A stretch of 64,000 nucleotides of DNA from Pseudomonas sp. ICMP22404 (GTDB lineage Bacteria; Pseudomonadota; Gammaproteobacteria; Pseudomonadales; Pseudomonadaceae), in the NCBI RefSeq assembly GCF_006227205.1, contig NZ_VCNG01000002.1, positions 491,856-555,855 of the forward strand, written 5' to 3'. The translations under genes and the position numbers were made by a program. Under the pieces are notes generated by a model. It did no database searches. It was not told where the DNA came from and was given only the letters and a program-made list of their open reading frames with translations. Shown piece by piece: positions 52,923-63,381 of this stretch; positions within the stretch are counted from its first letter, which is position 1; each line of letters begins with the position of its first letter.

Positions 52923-53696
52923 TCAGTTCAGTGAGATTTGGGCCAGGTCGTCGTGCCATTCCGGTGGCAGGCGTTGCTGCTGGCCGAGGCCGACCAGGCG
53001 CTGGCGTTGCGCCGGACTGAGCAGGTCGAAATCGATGACCCGCGGCAACCCGGCGGACACCGTCCGTTCGGCGGCGAGCTGTTCGGCCAGCAGGTCGAGG
53101 GCCAATTGGTTGAGACTGACGCTGCGCCGTTGTGTCAGGCCGAGCAGGCGCCGCACATCGAGTCCCATGCCCAGGGCCTTCAACACCAGTTGATGGAAGG
53201 CCCGGTCGTCGTAGTGACGTGACGGATAGAAGGTGTCCAGCGCGAGAGCGGCAAACACCTGGCTGTTACTGGTGCGCCCGGCTTGCAAGGCAAGCTCCAC
53301 GCATGCCCCCTGGCTGTCGAGCCAATCAAGGGCTTTCAAGAGCGCGATCTTTTCCTGGTCGTCGCCCCACAGGAACAACTGGCGGAGCAAGGGCAATTGC
53401 TCGGCGGCGGGCTGTTGCTCCAGCACCTGGACCAGCAACAATGCCCGTGTGAGCTGCACGGTGCTCCAGTCGGCCTTGCCGGGCAGTGCATGCTCTTTGA
53501 TATGACGCTTGCACTGGCTGCTCAACAGCGCCGTGGTCGTCGCATCCGGGCGTTGGGCAAGCTGCTCCCGTGCCTGACTCCACCATTGCCGCTCGGCATC
53601 GTCGAGCTGTTGCGTGAGCAACTGGTGATGTTCGGCGAGGCAATCGTGACGCATTTCAAAGACCGTCGATGACGGCGCGGTAACGTCCGTGTTCAT
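52923..53696 (-). CDS. eboA: EboA-family protein
   Basis: A 257-residue, all-helical, soluble protein. The segments QWWSQAREQLAQRPDA, LTRALLLVQVLEQQPAAEQL, LFLWGDDQEKIALLKALDWL and FYPSRHYDDRAFHQLVLKAL resemble the EboA domain as I recall it. It has no catalytic motif. It is in the order eboD-eboC-eboA-eboB-eboE-eboF, with 4-base ATGA overlap with eboC. This is the least distinctive member on sequence alone but context supports it strongly. Confidence 0.8.
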   Translation of the reverse strand: MNTDVTAPSSTVFEMRHDCLAEHHQLLTQQLDDAERQWWSQAREQLAQRPDATTTALLSSQCKRHIKEHALPGKADWSTVQLTRALLLVQVLEQQPAAEQLPLLRQLFLWGDDQEKIALLKALDWLDSQGACVELALQAGRTSNSQVFAALALDTFYPSRHYDDRAFHQLVLKALGMGLDVRRLLGLTQRRSVSLNQLALDLLAEQLAAERTVSAGLPRVIDFDLLSPAQRQRLVGLGQQQRLPPEWHDDLAQISLN

Positions 53697-54583
53697 GTCG
53701 GTTTGACCCAGCGTTGGAAGTGTGGGAGCAGGAAAAACACCAAGACACAGGCCAGGCTGCCCAGTGGCTGGTCAGCCACCGCCAGCACCAGGGCATCGAA
53801 CAGTGGCAGGGCCGCCAGCCCGGCACCGATAAACGCCCGTACCTGCCGTTGCTGTGGTTGCGCCAGGTGACGCCAGTAACTGCGGCCCAGCCATCCCAGC
53901 CAGAGCAGCATGACCGGCCAGAACCAGAGGCTATTGGAGTAGAACGCCAGCACCAACGGGCTCAGCATCAGCAGCAGGGGCAAACGGCTGAGCAACTGAT
54001 TACGGTGTTCCTGGCGGGCCAGATAGGTCAGGCCGCTGATGTAGACGCCGAGCAGCATCGCGCACAGCCAGATCGGCCCCGGCGGAATCGCCAGGCTGGC
54101 CGCCGCGGTGAGGTAGAGCGCCGAACGGCAGGCGCCCATCAGCCAGACGCTGTGGGCGTACTTCTTGTGCAGCACGTTGTAGCCGAGGATGCAGGCCACT
54201 AGCAGGGTCGCGCTGCCCAGCATCCAGTGTGGTTGATCGATCAGCCGGCTCAGGCCCAGCAGTGCCGCAGCAGCGAGCATCAGCAACAACGCCGTGGCCA
54301 ACCGTACCTGCTGGCGGCTGACCAGGCCCAGGGTGATGGGGCGGGGGTTGTGGTGTTGTTGGTCCCAGTCGGCGTCCAGCAAATCATTCAATAACATGCC
54401 GGCCAGGTACAGCAGCGACAGGGCGGCCAGCAGCAGGAGCCACACCAGGGACGACGGCGGCGCCAGGGCTCCGGCGCTGCTGGCGAGCAGGGCGGCGGCC
54501 AGGGTGTTGGTCCACACCGTGGGCAGGTTGGAGACCCGGCCCAGGGTCATCCAGGTCTTGATATTCAGCGGTGCCTGGCTCAT
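53693..54583 (-). CDS. eboC: EboC-like UbiA-family prenyltransferase
   Basis: A 296-residue membrane protein with about eight to nine hydrophobic helices. The aspartate-rich motif NDLLDADWD (66-74; NDxxDxxxD) and a second polar motif in TYLARQEHRNQ are those of UbiA prenyltransferases, which transfer a prenyl chain from a diphosphate to an aromatic or other acceptor. Both overlaps (ATGA) tie it to eboD and eboA. In Ebo systems it is proposed to make a membrane-anchored carrier or product; substrate unknown. Confidence 0.9.
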   Translation of the reverse strand: MSQAPLNIKTWMTLGRVSNLPTVWTNTLAAALLASSAGALAPPSSLVWLLLLAALSLLYLAGMLLNDLLDADWDQQHHNPRPITLGLVSRQQVRLATALLLMLAAAALLGLSRLIDQPHWMLGSATLLVACILGYNVLHKKYAHSVWLMGACRSALYLTAAASLAIPPGPIWLCAMLLGVYISGLTYLARQEHRNQLLSRLPLLLMLSPLVLAFYSNSLWFWPVMLLWLGWLGRSYWRHLAQPQQRQVRAFIGAGLAALPLFDALVLAVADQPLGSLACVLVFFLLPHFQRWVKPT

Positions 54584-56454
54584 TGCGCGCAGCCTTCGCT
54601 CAGGGCGAGCGCTGGATCACCGAGGGCGGACAACCGCTGCAATGCCTGCTCCATTCGAGCGGCATCGATCTCGTGCAGGTCCAGGGATTCGCCGATCCGA
54701 TTGAGCATGGGGATAGAGAGTTGCCCGCCCAGGTGCCGGCGGAACTCTTCCAGCCCGAGCAACACTGACGAACGACCCTGTGCATCCTTGAGGTTCAACT
54801 CCGGTGGGTTGAGGCTGAAGCCGAGCTTGAGCAGCAGGCGCAGGATGCGCTCGCTGTCGGCATCGCTCAACAGTCCCAGGGTGTTGGCATACAGGCTGTC
54901 CAAGGCGATGCCTACCGCCACCGCTTCACCATGGCGCAGCCGGTGATGACTGAGATTTTCCAACTTGTGCGCCGCCCAGTGACCGTAGTCCAACGGGCGA
55001 CCGTTGCCGCGCTCGAACGGGTCGCCGGCTCCGGTGATGTGCGCCAGGTGCAGCTCGGCGCAACGGCGGATGGCATAGCGGCTGGCGGCATGATCGAAGC
55101 GGGCGAGGGCGTCGGCCTGTTGCTCCATCCATTGGAAGAAAGCCTGGTCCTTGATCAGTGCAACTTTCACCGCTTCGGCCAACCCGGCGATCTGATCGCG
55201 ATGGCTGAGGCTGATCAGCAGCTGGAAATCGTTGATCACCGCCGTGGCGGGGTAGAACGCACCGAGCAGATTCTTCTGGCCGAAGGCATTGATGCCGTTC
55301 TTCACGCCGATGCCCGCGTCGTTCTGGGCCAGCACGGTGCTAGGGATTCGGATCAGGCGCATGCCGCGATGGAAAGTGGCGCAGGCATAGCCCACCGCAT
55401 CCAGCACCGCACCACCGCCCAGGGCCAGCACATAGCAATGCCGGTCCAGGCCATGCTGCAGCATGTCGCTGTAGAGCTGCTGCAGCACTTGTGAATCCTT
55501 GCTCAGTTCGCCGGCCGGTACGGCAATTGGTGGCGCCTGCAAACGCAGGTCCGCGGAGTGGGCGGTGAAGTAGGCGTCGATCTGTTCCGGCAACGAGGGG
55601 ACGCTGTGTAGCAGTTGTTCATCGGCGAACACCAGGACCGTCACCGGGCCTCGTTGTCGGGTGGTGAGTTGGCGGTGAAGGCAGGGATTGAGCGGGTCGA
55701 ACAGATGATCGGTGAATATCACCGGGTAGTCGTAACTGACCTCGAAACGCCCGCGCAGGGGCTGCTCGATGTCGCGTTTGCGCAGGTTTTTGAACAGGCT
55801 GTACCCGGCGATGAACAACCCGGGCAAGACCATGCTGGCAAGCAGGGTCACCAGCAACGCATTCTGCTCGACGAGGAAGGTGCCGATGGCGCTGTAGGCC
55901 AGCGCCAGGCCTGCGTTGGCCAGGACTGTCACCGGCACGAACGCACGCAGCGGGTAACGTTGCATCCCTGCCGCCACCACCGAGGTTTCCGCCAACACAG
56001 GCACGCCTCGCAGGCAGATCAACGACAGCGTGCCCAACCGATACCCCAGCTGGCCCGGCTGACGCTGATGAAGACCCAAGCGGCCGGACAGCAGTCGGAA
56101 ATAACCGGCGCCCAAGGCATAACCCAGCCCGGCCCCCAGGCACAGCCCGAGGAAAATCACCAGGTAACCACCGACGCTGCCAAGCATCGCCACGGCCAGC
56201 AGCGCAACCATGCTCGACGGCACCGGCAACACCACGTCCAGCGTCAGCAGGGCAATCAGCAACAACGCCAGGTTGAGTTTCTGGGACGGTGTCGTAGGCA
56301 GGTACAGGTTGAGATGGGTCAGGAAGTCTTGGATCTGCTGTTCGAACAGCACGAAGCTGGCGATCACCAGGCCTGAGAAGCAGATCAGCGACAGCCAGAA
56401 AGGCGTGGCTGGACCTTTTTGCGAGAGTGCACGAAACCACCGGCTACGCTTCAT
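54580..56454 (-). CDS. eboD: EboD-like dehydroquinate synthase homologue with N-terminal VTT membrane domain
   Basis: A 624-residue fusion. Residues 1-225 form a membrane domain with about five or six hydrophobic helices, including VVLPVPSSMVALLAVAMLG and an LCLRGVPVLAETSVVAAGM stretch similar to DedA/SNARE-associated (VTT) proteins. Residues 230-624 are a sugar phosphate cyclase/dehydroquinate synthase domain: NAD-binding GGGAVLDAVG (346-355), PSTVLAQNDAGIGVKNGINA, and zinc ligands Glu427 (AEAVK), His492 and His508 (RHGEAV). The ATG at 56454 has AGAGGG upstream. It is the first gene of the array and would place a cyclase on the membrane. Confidence 0.88.
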   Translation of the reverse strand: MKRSRWFRALSQKGPATPFWLSLICFSGLVIASFVLFEQQIQDFLTHLNLYLPTTPSQKLNLALLLIALLTLDVVLPVPSSMVALLAVAMLGSVGGYLVIFLGLCLGAGLGYALGAGYFRLLSGRLGLHQRQPGQLGYRLGTLSLICLRGVPVLAETSVVAAGMQRYPLRAFVPVTVLANAGLALAYSAIGTFLVEQNALLVTLLASMVLPGLFIAGYSLFKNLRKRDIEQPLRGRFEVSYDYPVIFTDHLFDPLNPCLHRQLTTRQRGPVTVLVFADEQLLHSVPSLPEQIDAYFTAHSADLRLQAPPIAVPAGELSKDSQVLQQLYSDMLQHGLDRHCYVLALGGGAVLDAVGYACATFHRGMRLIRIPSTVLAQNDAGIGVKNGINAFGQKNLLGAFYPATAVINDFQLLISLSHRDQIAGLAEAVKVALIKDQAFFQWMEQQADALARFDHAASRYAIRRCAELHLAHITGAGDPFERGNGRPLDYGHWAAHKLENLSHHRLRHGEAVAVGIALDSLYANTLGLLSDADSERILRLLLKLGFSLNPPELNLKDAQGRSSVLLGLEEFRRHLGGQLSIPMLNRIGESLDLHEIDAARMEQALQRLSALGDPALALSEGCAQ

Positions 56455-56940
56455 CAAAGCATCCCTCTTTTATATTTTTGACTTATTCCGTGTCAGTAAT
56501 CTAAAAGCAGCGTCTGGTGGTTTTCAGGTCGATAGAGGCTCTCGCTTGAGGGGCTGACCCAGGTGCGTTGGGTTGCGCTTGTGAAGACAGTTTTGAATCT
56601 AGTCGGGCATCGTCTTTTTGCAAGGCGATTTGATGGCAAATTGATTTTTCGCCGACAGGTGCCGCCGCCATCGCGGGCAAGCCCGGCTCCCACAGGGTTT
56701 GATGGCGTATGCAAATGCCGCGCACACCCCAAATCCTCTGTGGGAGCGAGCCTGCTCGCGATGGCGGTAGATCAGCTTGCGGTGATGTTGACTGTACCGC
56801 CGTCATCGCGGGCAAGCCCGGCTCCCACAGGGTCTGGTGGTGTACGCAAATAGCGCGCACACCCCAAATCCTCTGTGGGAGCGAGCCTGCTCGCGATGGC
56901 GGTGGATCAGCCGACGTTGATGTCAGCCGTGCTTCTCCAT
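56455..56940. repeat. REP/REPIN array upstream of the Ebo cluster
   Basis: The 486-base gap has a REP at about 56662-56696, a REPIN at about 56739-56829 and a REP at about 56873-56906, with a spacing near 134 bases. The linkers (GCGTATGCAAATGCCGCGCA and a variant) are like those at 40090-40400. The part 56455-56560 holds the Ebo promoter. No gene is visible. Confidence 0.85.
56469..56496 (-). promoter_or_regulatory. Candidate sigma-70 promoter of the Ebo array
   Basis: On the minus strand, CTGACA (56496-56491) and TATAAA (56474-56469) are spaced by 16 bases, a plausible -35/-10 pair. The -10 box is about 15 bases before the eboD ATG, giving a short leader with AGAGGG as ribosome site. Visual call only. 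Confidence 0.4.
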
Positions 56941-57936
<996 letters not shown>

Positions 57937-58048
57937 GATGTTGCTCCTGCAGATGAATGACACGCTCAGCTTGCGGTAAACGATTGCATGGATAAATCCA
58001 CGAATATTGGTTTAACTATTCGTGATTTCTAAATAGTGAGGTAAGCCA

Positions 58049-58972
58049 TTGGACCGTTTACAGGCCATGCAGGTGTTTCGGCGAATTGTCGAGCTGGGTG
58101 GTTTTGGCAAGGCCGCCGATGACCTTGAATTGCCCCGAGCCACCGTCAGCCTGCTGATTCAACAGCTCGAAGCGCATCTGGGCGTGCAATTGCTCCAGCG
58201 CACCACGCGACAGGTGCGCGCCACGCTTGACGGTGAAGCCTACTACCAGCGCTGCGGCCAACTCCTCGACGATCTCGATGACCTCGAAGGTTCACTGTCG
58301 GCACAACGGAGCCAGCCTCGCGGCACCTTGCGGGTGGACATGCCCATCGCCTTCGGTTGCAGCTGGATCCTGCCGCGCCTGCCGGACTTCTATCGACGCT
58401 ATCCGGCGCTGCAACTGGACATCGGCTTTCACGACCGGCAAGTGCATCTGCAGCGCGAAGGCGTGGATTGTGCGATCCGCGCCGGCAATATCACCGACCA
58501 GGCGTTGGTGGCACGGCCCATCGTGCGATTGCACCAACTGACCTGCGCCAGCCCCGACTATCTGGCCCGGTCGGGCACGCCTCGGCAACTGGAGGACCTG
58601 GCGACGCATCGCGCCATCAGCTTCGCGTCCGGCAATGGGCGTTACTTCCCCTTCGAATTCGAGGTGGCGGGGCAGGTGCGTGAGTTGCAGATGCCGGGCG
58701 AACTGACTGTCAACAATGCCGATGCCTACGTCAGCGCCTGCGAGGCGGGATTCGGCTTGATCCAGGTGCCGCGCTACCACGTTCAGCAGCAGTTGGCCGA
58801 AGGGCGCCTGGTGCAGGTTCTGAGCGACTATGCGGTGCCGTTGTGGCCGATTTCAGTCGTGTACCCACCCCATCGACAGCTGTCGCCACGGGTGCGGGTG
58901 TTCATCGACTGGGTGATTGAGGTGTTGCACGGGGAAGCGGATGTGCACGGGGAATGGATGGTGAGGATCTAG
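58049..58972 (+). CDS. LysR-family regulator (CrgA/AaeR-like) with TTG start
   Basis: A 307-residue regulator. The N-terminal winged helix reads MDRLQAMQVFRRIVELGGFG then ATVSLLIQQLEAHLGVQLLQRTTR. The C-terminal domain is of the ligand-binding type (ISFASGNGRYFPFEFEV). It opens with TTG at 58049, with GAGGT eight bases upstream; that start gives the family-typical N-terminus, while the next ATG (residue 7) would lose part of the first helix. It is divergent from the aldo/keto reductase gene. Confidence 0.88.
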   Translation: MDRLQAMQVFRRIVELGGFGKAADDLELPRATVSLLIQQLEAHLGVQLLQRTTRQVRATLDGEAYYQRCGQLLDDLDDLEGSLSAQRSQPRGTLRVDMPIAFGCSWILPRLPDFYRRYPALQLDIGFHDRQVHLQREGVDCAIRAGNITDQALVARPIVRLHQLTCASPDYLARSGTPRQLEDLATHRAISFASGNGRYFPFEFEVAGQVRELQMPGELTVNNADAYVSACEAGFGLIQVPRYHVQQQLAEGRLVQVLSDYAVPLWPISVVYPPHRQLSPRVRVFIDWVIEVLHGEADVHGEWMVRI

Positions 58973-59054
58973 TGGTCGTGAGGGCCAAGGCGGGCGGCTC
59001 CTGGCGCCCACTACCGGAGTAGTTGCGCCAGGGCTCACGATCATGGCGAACGGG

Positions 59055-60572
59055 TTATTTCGCCGTCGGCATCACGAACTCGGCACCCTTGCCGATGCTT
59101 TCGGGCCAGCGCTGCATGATCGACTTCTGCTTGGTGTAGAAACGCACGCCTTCTTCGCCATAGGCATGCATGTCGCCGAACAGGCTGCGTTTCCAGCCGC
59201 CGAAGCCGTGCCATGCCATGGGCACCGGGATCGGGACGTTGATACCCACCATTCCGACCTGGATGCGCCGGCTGAACTCCCGGGCTACGTTGCCGTCCCG
59301 GGTGAAGCAGGCAACGCCGTTGCCGAATTCGTGGGCGTTGATCAGGTCGACGGCTTCCTTCAAGTCGTTGACCCGCAGGCAGCCCAATACGGGGCCGAAG
59401 ATCTCATCCTTGTAGATGCTCATGTGCGGTGTGACGTGATCGAAGAGCGTGCCCCCCAGCCAGAACCCATCCCCGCAACCTTCTCCGGCCTCGTTTCCTC
59501 GGAAGTCGCGACCGTCCACCAACATTTGCGCACCTTCGGCGATGCCCTGTTCGATGTAGCCGGTGATGCGTTGGTGAGCTGCTTTCGACACGATCGGGCC
59601 CATTTCGGCGGTCAGGTCCATGCCATTGAGGATCTTCAGCGCCCGGGTGCGTTCCACCAGTTTCGGCATGACTTTGTCGGCGACATCCCCGACGAACACC
59701 GCCACCGAGATCGCCATGCAACGCTCGCCCGCAGAGCCGAAGGCCGCGCCGATCAGCGCGTCGACGACCTGGTCGATATCGGCGTCAGGCATCACCACCA
59801 TGTGGTTTTTCGCGCCGCCCAGTGCCTGCACGCGCTTGCCCTGGCGGGCGCCGGTTTCGTAGATGTAGTTGGCGATCGGTGTCGAGCCGACAAAGCTCAC
59901 GGCTTTGACTTCAGGGTGATCGAGCAGCGCATCGACCGCTGCCTTGTCGCCCTGCACGACGTTGAACACGCCGTCCGGCAAACCGGCTTCCTTGAACAGG
60001 TCGGCAATGAACAGCGACGGTGACGGATCGGTCGGGCTGGGCTTGAGCACGAAGGTGTTGCCCGCCGCGATAGCCACCGGGAACATCCACATGGGCACCA
60101 TCACCGGGAAGTTGAACGGCGTGATACCGGCCACGACGCCCAGCGGTTGGCGAACGGTCCAGTTGTCCATTCCGGTCGACACTTGTTCGGTGAAATCACC
60201 TTTCAACAGCTGCGGCATGCCACAGGCGAATTCCACGATGTCGATACCCCGGGAGACTTCGCCCTGGGCATCGGTGAACACTTTGCCGTGCTCCGCCGTG
60301 ATCAACCGGGCGAGCTCGTCGCGGTGGCTGTTCAGCAACTCAAGAAACTTGAACATGACGCGGGCGCGGCGTATCGGCGGTGTGTCGGCCCACTTGGGAA
60401 ATGCCTCGGCTGCCGACTGCACGGCGGCATTGACCTGATCGACACCGGCCAGGCCCGCACGGCCGGTGACCCTGCCGGTGGCTGGGTTGAATACGTCTTG
60501 AGAACGCCCGGAGGTATTCGGGACGTGACGCCCGTGGATGTAGTGATCGATTGGGGCAATAGAATCCGTCAT
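59055..60572 (-). CDS. mmsA: CoA-acylating methylmalonate-semialdehyde dehydrogenase
   Basis: A 505-residue member of the aldehyde dehydrogenase superfamily. The catalytic Cys285 is in [11 protein letters not shown]; in place of the usual ELGGK it has LGGAKNH (251-257), the MmsA/IolA signature, which reflects CoA-dependent chemistry without a general-base Glu. It converts (methyl)malonate semialdehyde to propionyl- or acetyl-CoA in valine, beta-alanine or inositol catabolism. No mmsB or iol gene is adjacent. It is divergent from the LysR regulator at 60683, 110 bases away. Confidence 0.93.
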   Translation of the reverse strand: MTDSIAPIDHYIHGRHVPNTSGRSQDVFNPATGRVTGRAGLAGVDQVNAAVQSAAEAFPKWADTPPIRRARVMFKFLELLNSHRDELARLITAEHGKVFTDAQGEVSRGIDIVEFACGMPQLLKGDFTEQVSTGMDNWTVRQPLGVVAGITPFNFPVMVPMWMFPVAIAAGNTFVLKPSPTDPSPSLFIADLFKEAGLPDGVFNVVQGDKAAVDALLDHPEVKAVSFVGSTPIANYIYETGARQGKRVQALGGAKNHMVVMPDADIDQVVDALIGAAFGSAGERCMAISVAVFVGDVADKVMPKLVERTRALKILNGMDLTAEMGPIVSKAAHQRITGYIEQGIAEGAQMLVDGRDFRGNEAGEGCGDGFWLGGTLFDHVTPHMSIYKDEIFGPVLGCLRVNDLKEAVDLINAHEFGNGVACFTRDGNVAREFSRRIQVGMVGINVPIPVPMAWHGFGGWKRSLFGDMHAYGEEGVRFYTKQKSIMQRWPESIGKGAEFVMPTAK

Positions 60573-60682
60573 GCAGTTTCTCCGATGAGGGGTGGGAACC
60601 CTCGGGAGTGTAGGAAGGGTGCGTTAGCGCGCCTAGCCGTCTAAGATTGAACTCATTGTTCACATTGGCAAACAATCACCTT

Positions 60683-61621
60683 ATGAAAAAGTCACCCCTC
60701 GACATCCCCTGGAATCAACTCCATTGGCTCACCGTGTTGTCGGAGCAGGGCAGTTTTACCGCGGCGGCACGTCGCCTGGGTGTCAGTAAGGCGGCGATGA
60801 GTCAGCATATCGCCGAGCTGGAACGGCAAGCCGGGATCGCCCTGGTACAGCGAACCACGCGCAGCGTGCGGCTTACGGATGCCGGCCGTGGCCTGGTCGA
60901 GGAAACACGCGCGGCCTTTGGTGCAATCGCCCATAGTTTTGCCAGTGTCCAGGACCTTGCACAAACGCCGCGGGGATTGCTTCGGATCACGGCCCCTGTC
61001 GCATTGGCCCGGCAGCAATTGGTCCCCAGGTTGGCGACGTTCTTTCAGGCCTATCCGGAAATCCGCGTGGAGCTGTCCATGTCGGACAACATCAGCGCCC
61101 TGGCGATGGAAGGGTTCGACCTCGCCATTCGCCATACACAGGCCCCACCGGATACCCACGTCGCCTGGCCGCTTTGCCGTACTCGCACGCTTCTAGTGGC
61201 GAGTCGCGAGTACTTGGCGCGTCGGGGAATTCCAACGGAACCCCACATGCTGGTGGGTCAGGATTGTCTCTACTATCCCCGCCAGGATCAGCCGGCCTGG
61301 CACTTCGTGCCAAGGAATGCGGCGCCTGATCATCCTCGTACCACGGTGCCGGTCACCGGCGTGTTTTCCGCCAACAACAGCGAAGCGTTACGTGAGGCGG
61401 CACTCTGCGGATTAGGCATCGCCTTGCTGCCGGATTTCAGCGCGCAAGCCGCGCTGCGTGACGGCAAGCTCGTCGAGGTGATGCCCGACTGGGAGTCGAC
61501 CGGGGCGTTCGCTTCCCACTTGTATGCCATTCGCCCTTACTCCGCCCATGTGCCACGGGCGGTGAGTGTGTTTACGGCCTGGCTGCGAGAGACCTTCGTA
61601 GAGGGCTTTGTGGCGGATTGA
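60683..61621 (+). CDS. LysR-family regulator
   Basis: A 312-residue regulator. The helix-turn-helix is in LSEQGSFTAAARRLGVSKAAM and HIAELERQAGIALVQRTTR, and a C-terminal ligand-binding domain follows (EIRVELSMSDNISALAMEGFDLAIRH in two parts). The ATG at 60683 is preferred; an earlier TTG lies at 60647. It is divergent from mmsA and likely regulates it. Confidence 0.9.
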   Translation: MKKSPLDIPWNQLHWLTVLSEQGSFTAAARRLGVSKAAMSQHIAELERQAGIALVQRTTRSVRLTDAGRGLVEETRAAFGAIAHSFASVQDLAQTPRGLLRITAPVALARQQLVPRLATFFQAYPEIRVELSMSDNISALAMEGFDLAIRHTQAPPDTHVAWPLCRTRTLLVASREYLARRGIPTEPHMLVGQDCLYYPRQDQPAWHFVPRNAAPDHPRTTVPVTGVFSANNSEALREAALCGLGIALLPDFSAQAALRDGKLVEVMPDWESTGAFASHLYAIRPYSAHVPRAVSVFTAWLRETFVEGFVAD

Positions 61622-61635
61622 GAGCTGGCCCAGCT

Positions 61636-61761
61636 TTTTGTGGCGAGGGGATTTATCCCCGCTGGGGTGCGAAGCGCCCCCAGACATACTGCCTGACACA
61701 CCGTCCTGTCAGGTTTTAGGGCTGCTTCGCACCCCAGCGGGGATAAATCCCCTCGCCACAG
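61636..61761. repeat. Long inverted repeat, 'TGTGGCGAGGGGATT' family
   Basis: TTGTGGCGAGGGGATTTATC at the left pairs with GGATAAATCCCCTCGCCACA at the right; the inner arms CGCTGGGGTGCGAAGC and GCTTCGCACCCCAGCG also pair. It separates the converging lysR and pit gene ends. Confidence 0.88.
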
Positions 61762-61770
61762 GTCCCTGCG

Positions 61771-63381
61771 TCAGAACAATTTGGTCAGCAACCAATAAAG
61801 GCTGCCCGACAACAGAATCGCCGCCGGCAACGTCAATACCCAAGCCATAAGCAGGTTGCGGATCGTGCGCATCTGCAAGCCCGAGCCATTGGCGACCATG
61901 GTCCCGGCCACCCCTGAAGACAACACATGGGTGGTGGACACCGGCAAGCCGAACATGTCGGCGGCGCCGATGGTCAGCATCGCGACGGTTTCCGCCGAGG
62001 CGCCCTGGGCATAGGTGAGGTGGCTCTTGCCGATCTTTTCGCCCACCGTCACCACGATTCGCTTCCAGCCCACCATGGTGCCGAGGCCAAGTGCGATGGC
62101 CACGGCGATTTTCACCCACAGCGGAATGAACCGTGTGGAGTTGTCGATCTGCTGCTTGAACAATTGCAGCTTGCCGCTGGTATCGGCGTCGAAGTTACCG
62201 ATTTTGTTCTTGTCCATCAGGCGGATGGTTTCGCTGGTCAGGTACATGTCGTTACGCACGTTCCCCACGGCTTCGGCGGGCACTTTGGCCAATGAGCCGT
62301 AGCCCTTGACCTCAGCCCCGATGGCGCCGGTGAGGGCGGCGAGGGCAGGCACCAGTTGCGGCGTGGCTTCCTTGCTGCGAACGAAATCGGAGAGGACCGC
62401 CCGGGGATCTGCCGGTGCCGGTTGCGGTGTGCTTTTTACCAGGGCCTGCTGGGTGACTTCGGCCACGGCGGCGAACTGCAAGGCTTGATCGGCAGGCATG
62501 GTGCGGTTCAATGCATAGGCCATCGGCAGGGTCCCCACCAGGATCAACATGATCAGTCCCATGCCTTTTTGGCCGTCGTTGGAGCCATGGGCAAACGACA
62601 CGCCGGTGCAGGTGGCGATCAGCATGCCGCGAATCCACCACGGTGGCGGGGTGTTGCCTTCCGGTGCCTTGTACAGAGCGCGGTTCTTGACGAAGGCTCG
62701 CAGCGCCAGCAACAGCAGCGCGGCACAGCCGAAACCCACCAGGGGCGAGAGCAGCAGCGCGTAACCGACTTTGGCAGCCTGGGTCCAGTCCACCCCGCTG
62801 GTGCCGTCACGGCCGTGCATCAGGGCATTGGCCACGCCGACGCCGATGATCGAGCCGATCAAGGTGTGCGAGGACGACGCCGGCAGGCCCAGCCACCAGG
62901 TGCCGAGGTTCCACAGGATCGCGGCGATCAGCAGGGCGAAAATCATCGCGAAACCGGCCGATGAACCGACTTGCAGAATCAGCTCCACCGGCAGCAAGGC
63001 GATGATGCCGAAGGCCACCGCTCCACTGGACAGCAGCACCCCGAGAAAATTGAAGAACCCCGACCAGGCTACCGCGAAGTTCGGCGCCATGGAGTTGGTG
63101 TAAATCACCGTCGCCACGGCGTTGGCGGTGTCGTGAAAGCCGTTGACGAACTCGAAACCAAGGGCAATCAGCAGCGCCACGCCCAACAGCAGGAACGGCG
63201 TCCAGGTGGTGACCACGGTGCCGAATTCGCCCATGTCACGCACCAGGCTGTAGGCGGTGAACAGCAGGCCGGTGGCCAGCACTGCGAAAAATACGATCAG
63301 GGTCAGCATGCTCGGCTTGCGGTTGAGCTGCGGTCTTGAGATGGGGCTTATCGAATCTGAGACAAAGGTCGGGGTGGTCAT
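61771..63381 (-). CDS. pitA: Inorganic phosphate transporter (PiT family)
   Basis: A 536-residue membrane protein with about ten to eleven hydrophobic segments. The PiT signature repeats are present: GFEFVNGFHDTANAVATVIY near 78-97, TWWLGLPASSSHTLIGSIIG, SFAHGSNDGQKGMGLI and the second half FGLPVSTTHVLSSGV. It moves metal-phosphate with protons. The long hydrophilic loop between segments (about 280-410) is longer than in short PiT proteins. The gene is single, with no phosphate regulator adjacent. The ATG at 63381 is followed by a long N-terminal tail before the first helix. Confidence 0.93.
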   Translation of the reverse strand: MTTPTFVSDSISPISRPQLNRKPSMLTLIVFFAVLATGLLFTAYSLVRDMGEFGTVVTTWTPFLLLGVALLIALGFEFVNGFHDTANAVATVIYTNSMAPNFAVAWSGFFNFLGVLLSSGAVAFGIIALLPVELILQVGSSAGFAMIFALLIAAILWNLGTWWLGLPASSSHTLIGSIIGVGVANALMHGRDGTSGVDWTQAAKVGYALLLSPLVGFGCAALLLLALRAFVKNRALYKAPEGNTPPPWWIRGMLIATCTGVSFAHGSNDGQKGMGLIMLILVGTLPMAYALNRTMPADQALQFAAVAEVTQQALVKSTPQPAPADPRAVLSDFVRSKEATPQLVPALAALTGAIGAEVKGYGSLAKVPAEAVGNVRNDMYLTSETIRLMDKNKIGNFDADTSGKLQLFKQQIDNSTRFIPLWVKIAVAIALGLGTMVGWKRIVVTVGEKIGKSHLTYAQGASAETVAMLTIGAADMFGLPVSTTHVLSSGVAGTMVANGSGLQMRTIRNLLMAWVLTLPAAILLSGSLYWLLTKLF

